Part shown: piece after piece, positions 35,696 through 46,859 of the stretch | Numbering within the stretch: the first letter of the stretch is position 1 | Layout of the letters: each line of letters opens with the position of its first letter | Source of the DNA: Isoetes taiwanensis | Lineage: Eukaryota; Streptophyta; Lycopodiopsida; Isoetales; Isoetaceae | NCBI GenBank assembly: GCA_021234155.1 | Contig: JAJEKV010000086.1 | Location: 620,001-684,000, forward strand | DNA length: 64,000 nt | Direction: 5' to 3' | Translations under genes and position numbers: made by a program | The notes under the pieces: model-generated | The model's database searches: none | The model's input: only the letters and a program-made list of their open reading frames with translations | Told to the model about the DNA's origin: nothing

Positions 35696-36068
35696 ATTGC
35701 AATGCACTCACATCATTAAAGGAAGACGTGATAACGTCCAATAAAACAATGGAAGTTCACAAATGGAAGTTTCAAAATGAAGGATCAAAATATCTAGCAT
35801 TATAACAGGGGGTTTTTTGTGGTTTTATACGGTTTTTCACATGGTTGTCCTATGATCTCGGTATTGTATTCATGGAGACATACTAAATAATATTTCTAGA
35901 CTAGAGTGCGCCCCTTTTGGTTCATTGATTTGGGTTGGCTTCAACAATCCGACGGTGGTCATTTAGCCTTGTATCTAATTTTTGGTTAAAGGAAGATGAA
36001 AAAAAAATGCTAGGCATGCAAGGCTCTAGCTCTTCCACTTTAGGGGTCGACCATTTTGGGTTCTGAGA

Positions 36069-38137
36069 ATGGCAGATAGCGGGAGGGCTCTATGGATTTG
36101 CTATGTTCATAGTGTTGTGGGAGACAGATTGAAAGGACGTTCCTCAGGCCTTGAGGGAAATGTTACCTCTGAAGCCGAAGCAGGGTATGTACAGCACGGC
36201 ATGTTCTTTATAACAAAGGATGGCTATGGCTATAACCTTGTAGTTCTTGCTTATGATATCACAAATGGCGAGTTTTACTCTGCAAAAACAATGTGGCAGG
36301 CGGATCAGACAATATGATCTTAATACTTGAGAAGATAAGGACTGTTTGGCAGACCTATACCCTAAACAGGAGCGTGAAATCCTTGCAGGTTAGCAACCGT
36401 GGTCCAATACAGACTCCAAGATCTTTTATTTCTAACACAGACTCTGATTGTCATTTCTCTGGGATAAGCAAACAGGATTTGATGCACGAAGGCTTGCTGG
36501 AAATTTGACGTTTGATAGCATTAGGCACAAAAAGGTTGTTATTATTGTAGTATGTTGCACAGTTCTGGTTGTCAATAATTCTGGATAAGAAAACATGATT
36601 TGATGTCGCAAGGTTTGCCAGAATTCTAGACTGGATTTGGTAATGGACATGAATTCATTAGAGCCACTAGTTCAAAAAGCAAAAGCAAACTTGTATTCTC
36701 AATTGGAGTTTTAGAGTAAAGTCTTCCATCATCGGAGCGCCGTATTCCTACTCCGGGAAGTGGTAAACCCGGACACATGTCCGGGTTTACAACTGTCATG
36801 TCCGGGTTAACCACTTTTTTTTGGCTGGGATAACCACGCGGTGAACTGAGCGTGGGACTGTGTTTTGGCATGCTAATCTTTGAATAGAGCTTGCAATCAG
36901 CTTACTGAACGGTTCAATCCGATTCAAACACCATTGAAATCACCTTGGCAGCCCCTAAAAACCTCATTCTATCAAAAGAGCAAGAGATTTGAGCATGGAT
37001 CAAGCAAGATCAGTGAAAAAACATGCAGAAACCGTTGTTCTTGAGCTTGAAACTGAGCAGCAGTGGTAAACCCGGACATGTGTCCGGGTTTACCACTTCC
37101 CGGAGTAGGAATACGACGCTCTTTCCATCATCTCTCTCTTCGGCAATGGTCACAATTGGCCAGTACTTACGATCAGGTAGATGGCTTAAAAGTTCTTGTT
37201 GATTCTCTTCGTAAGCTGGTTCTAGCCCCCAGCGTTGATGTTGAAGATGATGATAACAAGGCCGATTTGCAATCCCATGGCTCGAACGGCAATGAATGTG
37301 GTGGCATTGATCATGGATTTGCTTTTCTTGGTTTATCTGTCACTGTGGAGCTTCTCTTTCAGGAAAATTCTAGACCGATTCATCGAACCATGCTGGCTGC
37401 TTTTGCACAGTTGCCACTACATTTTGAAAGGGCTGTATGTGATGCATTTGAAAGATGTTGTGGGAAATATGGGCTGGGAGATGGAGCAGAAAGGCCCTTT
37501 GCTCTTGTTGGAGTGGGCATCTCCTTGTCTAATTTGCCTAAACCTGGGGTGCTGAAGAGAGTGCTTCAGCTGTGCAGCACATTGATTGTTGTAACTATTA
37601 GCAATGATTTGAAGCATATGTTACATCAGTCGGAAGGAGGACAGAATCTGACACTCATGTGATGGAGGAATGCCAAGATGCCATGTCTACACTGTACTAT
37701 ATCCTTCAATGTCTCCCAAATGATTTGGCCAAAGCTTATTTGAAAAGTGGTTTTACATCTTCGTCTGTGGTTGAGGATGCATCAGCATGCGGTAAATGGT
37801 GTTGGAAAGGGTTGTAGAGATTCTTCAGAAATGGATGCATATGTTGCTATTGTAAATGTCACATAGGGCTTCAGATTTATGTGCTTCTGGTTCAGCTATG
37901 GTGGATGATGCAAAGAATTGGTGGGTTCACAAAGTTTACAAGATTTTACTGTTTAGCAACTTGGTGCTGAGTTTGGAAGGCTTGCAGAAAGCCAGTCTTG
38001 GTAATTCTATGCCACGAATTTCACAACAAAACATGATTGTAGGTAAACTTAAACTCTGCGGGCTTATGAACAATCTTTTGATTCCAGTATTACTTTTATT
38101 TCTCATTGTTGTTTGTCCGATCTATGAGATTGCATGA
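36069..38137 (+). pseudogene. Exon-like remains of an unrecognised gene
   Basis: Several coding-like segments lie in series. 36069-36317 begins MADSGRALWICYVHSVVG. 36310-36388 ends ...RSVKSLQ before a GTTAGC donor-like site. 36620-36723 and 37133-37659 form one reading frame interrupted by a 389-bp MITE. 37620-37790 continues in another frame (MEECQDAMSTLYYILQCLP). The 37133-37659 part is a helical, Leu-rich sequence (LKVLVDSLRKLVLAPSVDVE, VLKRVLQLCSTLIVVTISND), compatible with an alpha-solenoid/HEAT-type protein. I cannot name the family. A TAG at 36715-36717 (in ...QLEF*SKVF...) and the frameshift suggest a dead gene, although unsplit introns could explain part of it. Confidence 0.45.
36734..37122. 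mobile_element. Mutator-like MITE, 389 bp
   Basis: Terminal inverted repeats of about 55 bp (36734-36788 against 37068-37122) start GGAGCGCCGTATTCC and AGAGCGTCGTATTCC. They are flanked by a perfect 10-bp duplication, TTCCATCATC (36724-36733 and 37123-37132). The TIRs contain a nested palindrome built on GTAAACCCGGACA and its complement. The 9-10 bp duplication is typical of Mutator-like elements. It encodes nothing and interrupts a coding-like exon. Confidence 0.9.
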
Positions 38138-38940
38138 CTTCTGTTGTGGATAATGGAAATAGTACTCACTTCAATTTCTTCCAGGGATAAGCATGGAAGA
38201 TGAGAAACAATACAAAACGTTCTGATGGTGAGCATAAAGATCTATGACAGAGTTGAGATCCAATTACTTTACAGGCCATATATATACGCCCATCTCTGTT
38301 TTGATTAGTTGCCTTAGAAGGCTGATGTAAAATGTCTATTGGAGGATTTAAAGTAATGGTTCCTTGAAATAAACAGAAAAATGGTTTTCAAACCTTGGGC
38401 AAGCATCTTCCTCTTCACGACCATTTTGCAATGGTAAAAAGCTGATTGATTTATAGCGATGAACAACATTGATTAGTGATTGTTCAGACTGATTCTTGTA
38501 GAATCTTGCAGTTGTTGCGGTTCCTACCTAGTCTCATAATTCTATTTTTATTTTGTATTAAAAGACAGAATACTAGCTTGTGCAATCAAGCCTTTTCTAC
38601 CATTATAAATGCTTGCCTAACCCAAAGCTATATGCATGTATGGATGTATGCAACTTGGAGAAAAAACGACAGGATTTAACTGTTTGTTCATTATTAATAA
38701 ATTCTATTATTACATGCTACCTCATATATTAATATTGGTATATTGGTATAATATTATATGTCTAATTCTATGCAATGTTTCCGTTTTTATAATTTGAGCA
38801 CCTCTAGTTTGTTAGATTTGGCATGCTATGATACATCATCGTAATGTCTATATCTACACCCCTACACCATCCTTAAGGCCCCGAAGGGGCCAAAATTTTT
38901 TTTAGTTAACATAAACTATTAACACACAACTACCATTAAC
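38138..38940. other. AT-rich spacer
   Basis: No gene is visible. A short hairpin, GGCCCCGAAGGGGCC, lies at about 38877-38891, resembling the GC-rich hairpins near 23960 and 35280. Confidence 0.5.
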
Positions 38941-39339
38941 ATTATTAACACAAACCATTGCATTTAACACATTTGAATTAAAATCCTCCTTAAATCCCCT
39001 TTGGTTTGGGTGCATATTCACACGGGGGGTTATGTAGGGCATCGAGAGCCCCAAAAAATTTATAATACATGTACAAAATTAACACCATTAAGTACATTCT
39101 CTCAAACCTTATAGTATTTTGCAAACCTTAATATACAATATACAAAAACTTGTGCATGCATACCCCACAAACGAGGATTGCTATGTACGGTCCAGATCTT
39201 GGAATAAAGGGAAAATATTCCCATCCGACAGCTCTCGTTGCCCGGAGTAACCCCCCGTGTAAATATGCACCCAAACCAAAGGGGGTTTAAGGGGGATTTT
39301 AATTTAAACGTGTTAAATGCAATGGTTTGTGTTAAATAA
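38941..39339. mobile_element. Foldback element with 93-bp inverted arms
   Basis: 38941-39034 is the inverse of 39247-39339 with about 90% identity. Inner ends read CACGGGGGGTTA and TAACCCCCCGTG; outer ends read TTATTAACACAAACC and its complement. The 210-bp centre is noncoding. No clear target duplication is visible, so the class is unassigned. Confidence 0.8.
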
Positions 39340-39766
39340 AGTAGAAAAATGATGAGACTATTGTAGCTTTGTTGAAGGTGACTCTACTTTGCAGGTATTG
39401 ATCAGAAGGGTGCTATATATCGTGTTGGAGACATGAAGACAGAAGAGAACGAACAGAGATTTAATACGATTGTACAGTTTATCCCTATTTCTGTTATCTT
39501 TCCTTGTTTAGTTGGACAATAAATGTAGTTGATGTTCTGGTTAGGCAATTTTACTACTGATACTTTTGTTATGGTACAAGCACGGGGGAGTGGTCCACGT
39601 TAACGCTATGTAAATATTCCAATGACGCCCAATAATATAAGGGCAAGGATAGTATTTCTTAAAAGGGGCAACGTTACACAAAAGGGTGACACTATTTACT
39701 AAAAGTGATATATTGTAGATGGGGTCGTGGCCAAGATATCTATAAAGAAAGAACCTTTATTATTTA

Positions 39767-39800
39767 CAAGAAACTTATCGCGGCGGCCTTGGCCGCCGCG
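39767..39800 (-). mobile_element. Second copy of the Helitron-like hairpin terminus
   Basis: On the minus strand the same perfect hairpin (CGCGGCGGCC arms), then ATAAGTTT, CTTG and T, matching the end at 19000-19033. Only the loop dinucleotide and spacer differ. The body would extend to the right; its 5' end was not found. Confidence 0.65.
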
Positions 39801-39828
39801 AACGTTTCTCTTCCCCAACTCGTCTATA

Positions 39829-39988
39829 CATGCTAGAACATGCAGGATTTGGACCTGCATTTTTTGGCCTTGTGTTCAGTGCCCGCATGATAGAAGGATG
39901 CTAGAACATGCAGGATTTGAACCTGCATTTTTTTGCCTTGTGTTCAGCGCCCGCACGATAGAAGGATGCTGACCATAACGACTATAGG
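39829..39988 (-). repeat. Duplicated tRNA-like units
   Basis: Two tandem copies of a 72-bp unit. On the minus strand each has a T-arm-like GCAGG-TTCAAAT-CCTGC (the first copy with one change in the loop), preceded by D-arm-like 'atggtcagcatcc'. The acceptor and anticodon stems cannot be closed, so these are tRNA-derived relics or SINE heads, not working tRNA genes. Confidence 0.5.
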
Positions 39989-40042
39989 ATTCCCATTTTT
40001 ATTTATTTGTTTTTTTTTTGGGTCAATCATGTCATCAATGAT

Positions 40043-40795
40043 AGCCAGTGGATTTTGAACCTAGGCAGGGGAACACCCGTATCCAATGGTCTGACCACTA
40101 GGCCATGATCACCATGAACTTAGATCATTCATGCCACCCAATAATAATCAGTGGGATTTGAGCTTTTTTTTTTTTTTTTTTTTTTGGGGGAGAAGGCACG
40201 TATCCAATAGCCTAAGGCTGGGTTCACATGCAACCATCGCCGGAGAGGGGCCCTGTCTTGCCCTGTGCTATTTGGCGATGGCAGGTGATGGTGGATGTAA
40301 AATGGTGAGCCTTTTTACATGACGGTGATGCCACCTTCACCGCATGTGAACCGGCTCTAACCACTAGACTGTTACTGCAATAAGCCTTTTATAATTCAAT
40401 CATGCCACCCAATGATAGCCAGTGGGGTTTGAGCCTGGGTGGGAAACACCCGTAACCAGTAGCCTAACCACTAGACTGTCAGTGCGATAAGCATTTCTTT
40501 TATATATGTAAGCAAAGGGAATCCCATAGTAACTATGTAGCACATCATCTATTGAACAGGCTAGATATATATATGTATGTACATGTACTTTTTTGTTTTA
40601 GGAATATATATTAGAAAGATAACGATCACGATGGTATAATATTCCGAACTTGAAGATTCATATATTCCACCCACCATGTCATGCAATGATAATACAAACC
40701 ATATTGCTACCCAGTAATAGACCGTGGGGTTTGAGCCTGGGCGGGGCACACCTGCAACCATTAGCCTAACCACTAGAATCTTACTGCGATAAACA
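40043..40795 (-). repeat. Cluster of tRNA-derived SINE-like units
   Basis: Four similar units on the minus strand lie at about 40043-40113, 40150-40385 (split by a MITE), 40422-40492 and 40720-40795. Each has a pol III A-box-like 'TGGCCTAGTGG/TAGTGGTTAGGC' and, about 45 bases on, a B-box-like GGTTCAAAATCC or GGCTCAAACCCC. Each starts 'atcatgccacccaatgatagccagtgg' on the plus strand. The spacing and boxes fit tRNA-derived SINE heads. Confidence 0.65.
40216..40357. mobile_element. PIF/Harbinger-like MITE, 142 bp
   Basis: TIRs are GGCTGGGTTCACATGC (left) and GAGCCGGTTCACATGC (right, complement), 12 of 16 identical. They are flanked by TAA at 40213-40215 and 40358-40360. Sister units at 40460 and 40765 have the uninterrupted 'agcctaaccactag', so the insertion and 3-bp duplication are visible directly. 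Confidence 0.85.
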
Positions 40796-41194
40796 TCTTA
40801 TTTAAACTTGCAAGCAAGAAAACTCCATTAATTGTATAGGATACCATCTGTTACATATGCTATATGTGGTTCCTTTTTGTCTTTTAATTCCGGACAACAT
40901 ACCTTCATGCATATGGTCTGTGGGGTATGGGATAAAGCCTAGAAAGGTTGGGGCCCATTGGATAACGATTTCCTTGAAGGATCCGCCCTTTTGGTGTGTT
41001 GGTTAGCACTAGGGGTGCTACTGCGTAACAAGGCTTTGGCCTGAATATCTGCTTTTTAAGAGCAACACTGTTGAACTCCATGACTGGTATAACAGTGGAC
41101 AGCAAACTCCTAAATATGTGAGCATTTTCTTTCAGTATATGTACCACTGCTGCTTGCTTAAATCTTAGTTGCATGTTCTCATTTGTGTGTGCAG

Positions 41195-41630
41195 GCTTCA
41201 TAAGGATGTCATCACATATCTAACCAACTCTAGCTCACGTAGAGTTGAATTATATGTGAAGAATGCAGTGAAGAAGGAAACTATTCCAGAGGTTCCACAA
41301 CAACCAGATAATGTAAGCTGCGGTCTTTATGTGATGGCCTTTATGCAAGCTTTTGTGGATGCCCAAGTGAATTCTAAAAGCATGGTGAGTTGTTCTTATA
41401 TTTCACATAAATCTTTTGGGATGTTTTATTGTAGCGGATCTTAATTCTTGTGTTTGTTGCAGTTTTCATCAACATGGTTCGACAAGGATTTTGCACTTGG
41501 CGTAAGAAATGTATTAATAAAAGCCATGATTGAATATGGTTTGAGAAGAAGAGATGAGACAAAACAAGTTGTCACCGGCATTTTAGTACCAAGAGTGGTA
41601 GTTAAACTCATTCCAACTTATGGAATTTAA
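41195..41630 (+). pseudogene. Ulp1-like cysteine protease, C-terminal exons
   Basis: Two exons, 41195-41384 and 41463-41630, with a 78-bp GT-AG intron, encode about 119 aa ending at TAA. The motif QQPDNVSCGLYVMAFMQAF holds the C48 (Ulp1/SENP) oxyanion-hole Gln and catalytic Cys in the usual 'Q..D..SCGxxV' arrangement. Family members cleave SUMO-type modifiers, and Ulp1-like domains are often carried by plant transposons. The upstream part with the catalytic His and Asp was not found, so it is a fragment or an incompletely seen gene. The coding frame itself is undamaged. Confidence 0.65.
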
Positions 41631-41854
41631 AGCTAATTGACTATTGTACTTTGAAATTTATTTGAATAAGAAATTGTTTGCAACGCTTTAATTTCTATCA
41701 AGGGTTAAAAACTAGAATTAGTTTAGACTTTTTGTCTTATCCTTAGGCTTGGTCGGGTTAGATGTATGGCTAACCTAAGCGCCTGGATTACTTTTAAAAA
41801 GCAAATATTTGATCTCCAAGGCATTTTGGGTTACTATTGTAAATCAAAATACCC

Positions 41855-42598
41855 GTGACTATAATGGCACTCAAGTGCCAATCCAATTACCCGATGGAGT
41901 CTTCTTTTGTCGGTCCATTGTCGAAATCATTGTTGTACCGGTGTTCCAACCATTGGGATTTGGTTTGTTTGGTCGATCTTCCCTTGGATGTTCTGACAGC
42001 CATTGTAGACAAGTTGTATGAGCAAGGCATACCAAGATTTAAATTCATTTATGGTGGCAATAGATGTTGGACCCTCTTCTTAGAGGTCAATGATGGGACA
42101 GACATATTTCTTTTCCCTTTGGATATTCCACTCCTCAAGTATCCAGAATACAGAAATAGATGTGTTATGATTACTGACCTTCCTTTCAAATGTATCTTCA
42201 ATGAGGGTTGTTCTTGCTGCATACCAGTATGGCATCCCAGGCTAACTGGTGAAGACAAAGATTTGTGTTGGCTATTTGACTGGTTTGTAGGCTTGAAGAA
42301 TGCAAATGACTTTACCACTTATGTCCAAGAGCATCAATTTGATACTTCTCATGCATACAATGACACAGTAGTGAAATGCTTAAAATCTCAATATAGTGAA
42401 GATATTGATAGTTTATGGAGCTTTTGCAATAGAGGTTGCTTGCTAATTAAGAAGCCTAGCATCACAGTGAAGAGATTCACAATAATAGAAGAATCTAGTG
42501 AAGATGATGAAGGTGGGGTACAAGATGAGTGTGCTGGTACATCAGATAGCAAACAAGTCGAGGACACGGGCACATCTTCGTGTATGTATCTAACTTAG
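41855..42598 (+). CDS. Unrecognised protein with acidic C-terminal tail
   Basis: Open for 247 codons from 41855, but the coding-like part probably begins near 41970. Just upstream, another frame (41809-42021, VTIVNQNTRDYNGTQVPIQL) also looks coding, so a frameshift or intron lies around 41970-42020. Visible features are LPLDVLTAIVDKL, which resembles the start of an F-box, a central YGGNRCWTLFLEVNDGTDIF segment, several Cys residues (GCSCCIP), and an acidic Ser/Glu/Asp-rich tail from about residue 215. It lies 220 bp after the Ulp1-like exons in the same direction. It may be part of the same mobile element. Family unknown. Confidence 0.5.
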   Translation: MTIMALKCQSNYPMESSFVGPLSKSLLYRCSNHWDLVCLVDLPLDVLTAIVDKLYEQGIPRFKFIYGGNRCWTLFLEVNDGTDIFLFPLDIPLLKYPEYRNRCVMITDLPFKCIFNEGCSCCIPVWHPRLTGEDKDLCWLFDWFVGLKNANDFTTYVQEHQFDTSHAYNDTVVKCLKSQYSEDIDSLWSFCNRGCLLIKKPSITVKRFTIIEESSEDDEGGVQDECAGTSDSKQVEDTGTSSCMYLT

Positions 42599-42784
42599 GT
42601 AATACAATTATGCTTAGATGTTGTATGTTGTAGAGCTTTTGCAATACAAAAGACCAACATGTACATAGCTTAGGTATCTGATTAAGCTTTCACATGATAT
42701 ACTAATAATTTTGTATGCATTGTAGGTGTAAGGAATGATCCACAAAACAAGTGTCAAATTCTTCAACCAGCTTGAAGTAGATCT

Positions 42785-45700
42785 TCAACCAACCCATCTA
42801 GAAGAAAGAAATCTAAGTTCCCAATATCTTTGGCCTGGACTAATCCAAGGTCGAATACTATGCTTCCCGAGCTTTGGGAAATGGTTGAGAGAATCGATGA
42901 TTCGGATATTTCGAAGCAATTTGCTAAATCTACTTGCGGTCCAAGGTTTACTACATAATCCTTGGGGAGACCATCCTTTGCGTAAGTAGTTGATCATCGC
43001 CAATAGGGTGGACCGGCCTTCCAATAGCCGAGAGAATGCCCAACGGCAAGTGCTACTGCTTTGCGGCACATGTAAATCCACGAAAACCGTTGGAAGAAAG
43101 GCGTGCATGATGCAATAGTACCGAGATATTGTGTTCCAAATGACATAGTGATTAGGCCTCTTCTTAAGTTATTAAGTGTGTACACTTGTACTATTTGCTC
43201 GAAAATATAATTATGTGTACCTTTTGCACTTGTCTACAATTTGAACTTCAACATGTTCCATGCTATATTTTACAAACCGGGTAGTTCACACAACAAACCA
43301 CTGCAAATTCAATTCAATTCAAAAAGTAACACAATACAAAAGCCTTTTGCAAATTCAAAGCCTTCACCTAATCCAAGGCATCCACCATTTGCCCCAAGAC
43401 TTCCTAGCAACATCTCATGCACATCATCGACAATGCAAAAGCTGCACTAGCACCTTTAACCCCGTGATTTATCTTCTTCATGGGAAATTTAGCTCCAATA
43501 ACGGAACTCTACCGGCACCAATACTTCTCTATCATCCAACGGCTTTATATTTGTTATGGCAACTTGGCAATTTCGATAATAGTAAGCTTTTCCATGATCA
43601 AGTCACCGCATGATGCTCATTCTTGTAATCATCAATGACCAAAGATCCAATACATGCTTTTCTCTAGTGCAAGCAAGAACATAGTATGGCACATCTTCCT
43701 CATTACCGGGAAGAGCAAAAGAAGCAAAATTATCACCAAATCAGTATCACATCATGTAACTCCTCTACCTCATTTGCAAACATTGCGGTTCGATTCCAAT
43801 TACATACCTTGAAAGATGTGCACATGGGACTAGCTTCTTCAATGTCCACTTTCCACAATGTTGAATAGACTCACATGCACGCCATTCAAAGTTTATGCGA
43901 GCCTTTGCAAAAAACAAGATAGTGGTCTAACCATCGGTAAGGTTGGGTCCTCCTAATGGACTTATGGAAGATACACAAGCCCGAAAGGCTTTGGACACCG
44001 GAAGGGTTGCACATCAAATGGCTTTGACTTTTCAATCTCACCTCCTTCACTTCCCAATACACTCTACGAACTTGAGATTTCTTGTTTCTCAAAACAACCA
44101 CACGGGCATCATGAGCACCCTTTATTTCAATCCCATGCTCTCTTCTTTGCTCATTTGGCCAAGAGTTGCTTGGCCTTATAGACCTTCTCCATCATGTTCC
44201 CCCTTCCCATGCCCCTCAACCATCCTTTCTTAAATTCCATTGTACCTACCTAATGCCATCTAAACACAATGGTACCATATGAAGTAGAATGATCTTCCGG
44301 ATTTGAACCGAAGCAAGACAACCATCCTACCACCACGAGATGATACCACATGTGAGATCCTCCATTCTCTTTCAACCACCGAAGATGAAGTTGAAATGCA
44401 TGTTGTACAAAATGTGTGTCATGACTTCTATCATCGAAAACATATAAAGTGAACAAATCTTACGCAACTTACCATTTACCTTGAAGAGAGTGATGTGTAC
44501 CAAAATAGTGATCTGGTGCGCATTCCAATGTTCAGAGCCTTCTTTGAAGGGTCATTTCATGGTAATTTTTGCAAAGTCTACTACCTGATATCACGAAATC
44601 ATCTCTTAGACTCACAGATGCTTCTCCTAAATTCCTTGCTCGCCAATGAGTATGCAAAGTTGTGATGCACAAACTTTTTCATGTGATCAAACATGGCGAA
44701 TAGCATGAAAAATAGCATCTGTTTGCTTCTCCACCAATCTTAGTCTTCTAGAAGTGCCCTTCCTTGACTTCTAGTCCATATAACAAAGCATTTTTTATCT
44801 TAACATCATCTTCATTATTACGATCGGTCTCTTTTTGGACATAAGGGAATCTTTTGCTTACCACATTTTTCACAATCCCCCTTATGCACCCAGATTGTGC
44901 CACTCTTCCCTTTCCTCTTTTGGCAAACCATTTCTCTCCAAAGAGTGCTAACCTTACAAAATGTAAGCTTTTGTGCCCGACAAACCCCATCATGTGTACC
45001 AACAAACAAAACATACATCACAATTGCAACTTAATTTATGTGAAACTTTCCGCCTCATAGAGTTGAAAGCTTTTCCAAATTCTGGTTGTTGTTCATGCTT
45101 GACACAACAACAAGTGTTTCTCTCCTTCAATTTCCTTATGCAACTTGGTTTTGGTATTCAACATTCTAATACCAACATCCTCAGATCTGGATTCTCCTCC
45201 ACAAACCGCTCATACAAATTTCGGCTTTGTGACATTGCAAAAAGAAAATATGTAAGTTGGAAAGACTTGCATTGAATACCTTAATACATATCCAATTACA
45301 TAAGTAAGAAATACTATGTATACCAAGTACATATCAGGTTGTACATGTAAAAGATTTGATTGAATCATACATATTCAGAAGGCTTATATGTACAATAGAT
45401 TATGTATAGTATCAATTTATAGCACATTTAATCCTACATCCTTACACTATGTACATATATATCACATAATATACATGAAATACTTCCAAGAGCAAGTAGA
45501 TGACCCCATGAACCTCATTTACATGTATAATACATTAAAGTAAAAAAGAATGAAAAGGCTACATCAAAGCAAGTAAACTAAGATTGGCAAAGGAGTTCAC
45601 TGGCACATTTAATCTTACATCCTTACACTATGTACATATATATCACATAATATACATGAAATACTTCCAAGAGCAAGTAGATGACCCCATAAACCTCATT

Positions 45701-46491
45701 TACATGTATAATACTGAAGAAGCAAAACAGAATCAAAAAGGCTACATCAAAGCAAGTAAACTAAGATTAGTAGAGGAGTTCACATATGTGCATGAAAATG
45801 TACATGAAAACAACAAAGAAACTGAAATGTAATAGTTTCTTTGACAAAAGCTTTAATACGAGGAATGTCAAGATCTTGGATTGCCTCGCTTCTTTTTTCC
45901 TCACATCCACAGTATTTTGGTGAAACCTTGGTGTTGTTAAGCCAATGCTCTAATGACTTTTAGCTTGGTTTCTTCATCCAAACGATCGAGATCTAGCCTT
46001 CCGCCACTAATGCCCCAAATGTTTGAACCAAAGAATTGCCATTCTCTTTCTTACGCTAGCGACATATGAAAGATTTCGGGGATGGCATTTGAGCATCTTG
46101 CAAGCAATTCCCTTTTGCTTCAAATCACCATTTTTCCCCACAACCATTGATAAAAGAAAGTGCTTGGCGACCAATTTATCACCACTATTAGAACATTTTA
46201 CCTCTTCCAATCCATCTTTAAGGTTTTCTAAAATTGCATGCTTGACCATTGCTTGTGAAGGCAACCCAATCACAGTTCAAAAAAGCTCCAATAGCCTTTG
46301 ATCTTGCAAGAATCTAGAAGCAAATAAGTACCTTTGATTAGGAGCCGGAGATTGAAATCTTTTCTCATAACAAGAATGACATTTTGCACACCGTCCTTAT
46401 TTTTTGGTAACATACCTTGAGGATGTACTACCCTTTTCAATTTAAATATCATGCTCGCCATCTTCTTTTTCCCTTTCTCATCTCTCCCCAC
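42785..46491 (-). pseudogene. Degraded minus-strand coding remnants, family unknown
   Basis: A series of minus-strand frames looks protein-like but broken. 46491-46270 contains MIFKLKRVVHPQGMLPKNKD. 46273-46007 contains DKLVAKHFLLSMVVGKN. 45014-44748 and 45021-44818 contain a CxxC pair (GDCEKCGKQKIPLC). 43740-43640 reads NFASFALPGNEEDVPYYVLA. Stops and frameshifts separate them. They could be the opposite-strand gene of a transposon that also carries the Ulp1-like ORF, but I recognise no transposase motif. Confidence 0.3.
45421..45782. repeat. Tandem duplication of about 181 bp
   Basis: 45421-45599 and 45600-45782 are nearly identical ('cacatttaatc.tacatccttacac...aaactaagatt..gaggagttcac'), with a few indels near 45530/45712. 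Confidence 0.88.
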
Positions 46492-46567
46492 TTTTCGAAA
46501 TTATCATGCATGCCACTTGTTGTTTACTCTTCACAATTTTGAATTCACCGGATGCCATCGATGTTTG

Positions 46568-46705
46568 CCACATTCGGTTTCAAAATCACCCGGATTGCAT
46601 GTTCTCCTCGATCGCCACATTCGGTTTCAAAATCACCCGGATTGCATGTTTTCCGATCGCCACATTCGGTTTCAAAATCACCCGGTTGCATGTTTCACGA
46701 TCCCG
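46568..46705. repeat. Three tandem units of about 46 bp
   Basis: 'ccacattcggtttcaaaatcacccggattgcatgtt' is repeated three times, the last unit shortened. It is followed by a GGAAATTTTC-rich stretch to 46830. Noncoding. Confidence 0.85.
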
Positions 46706-46859
46706 GAAAAAATTCAAATTGTGTTCTACTTTCTTGGTTCGATCCGGGAATTTTCTTGGAAGGAAATTTTTCGGAGGGAATTTTCCCTGGAGGAAATTGG
46801 AGGAGGAATTTCCTCGGGGAGTTTCAACATCAACCAGGCCGGCCTCTACTGGTCATAAT

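Noticed and set aside
39829-39988. Functional tRNA gene
   Set aside because: The T-arm is well formed, but no acceptor stem pairs and no anticodon stem of the right size can be placed.
46568-46705. CRISPR-like array
   Set aside because: There are only three contiguous tandem units without unique spacers, in a eukaryotic sequence.
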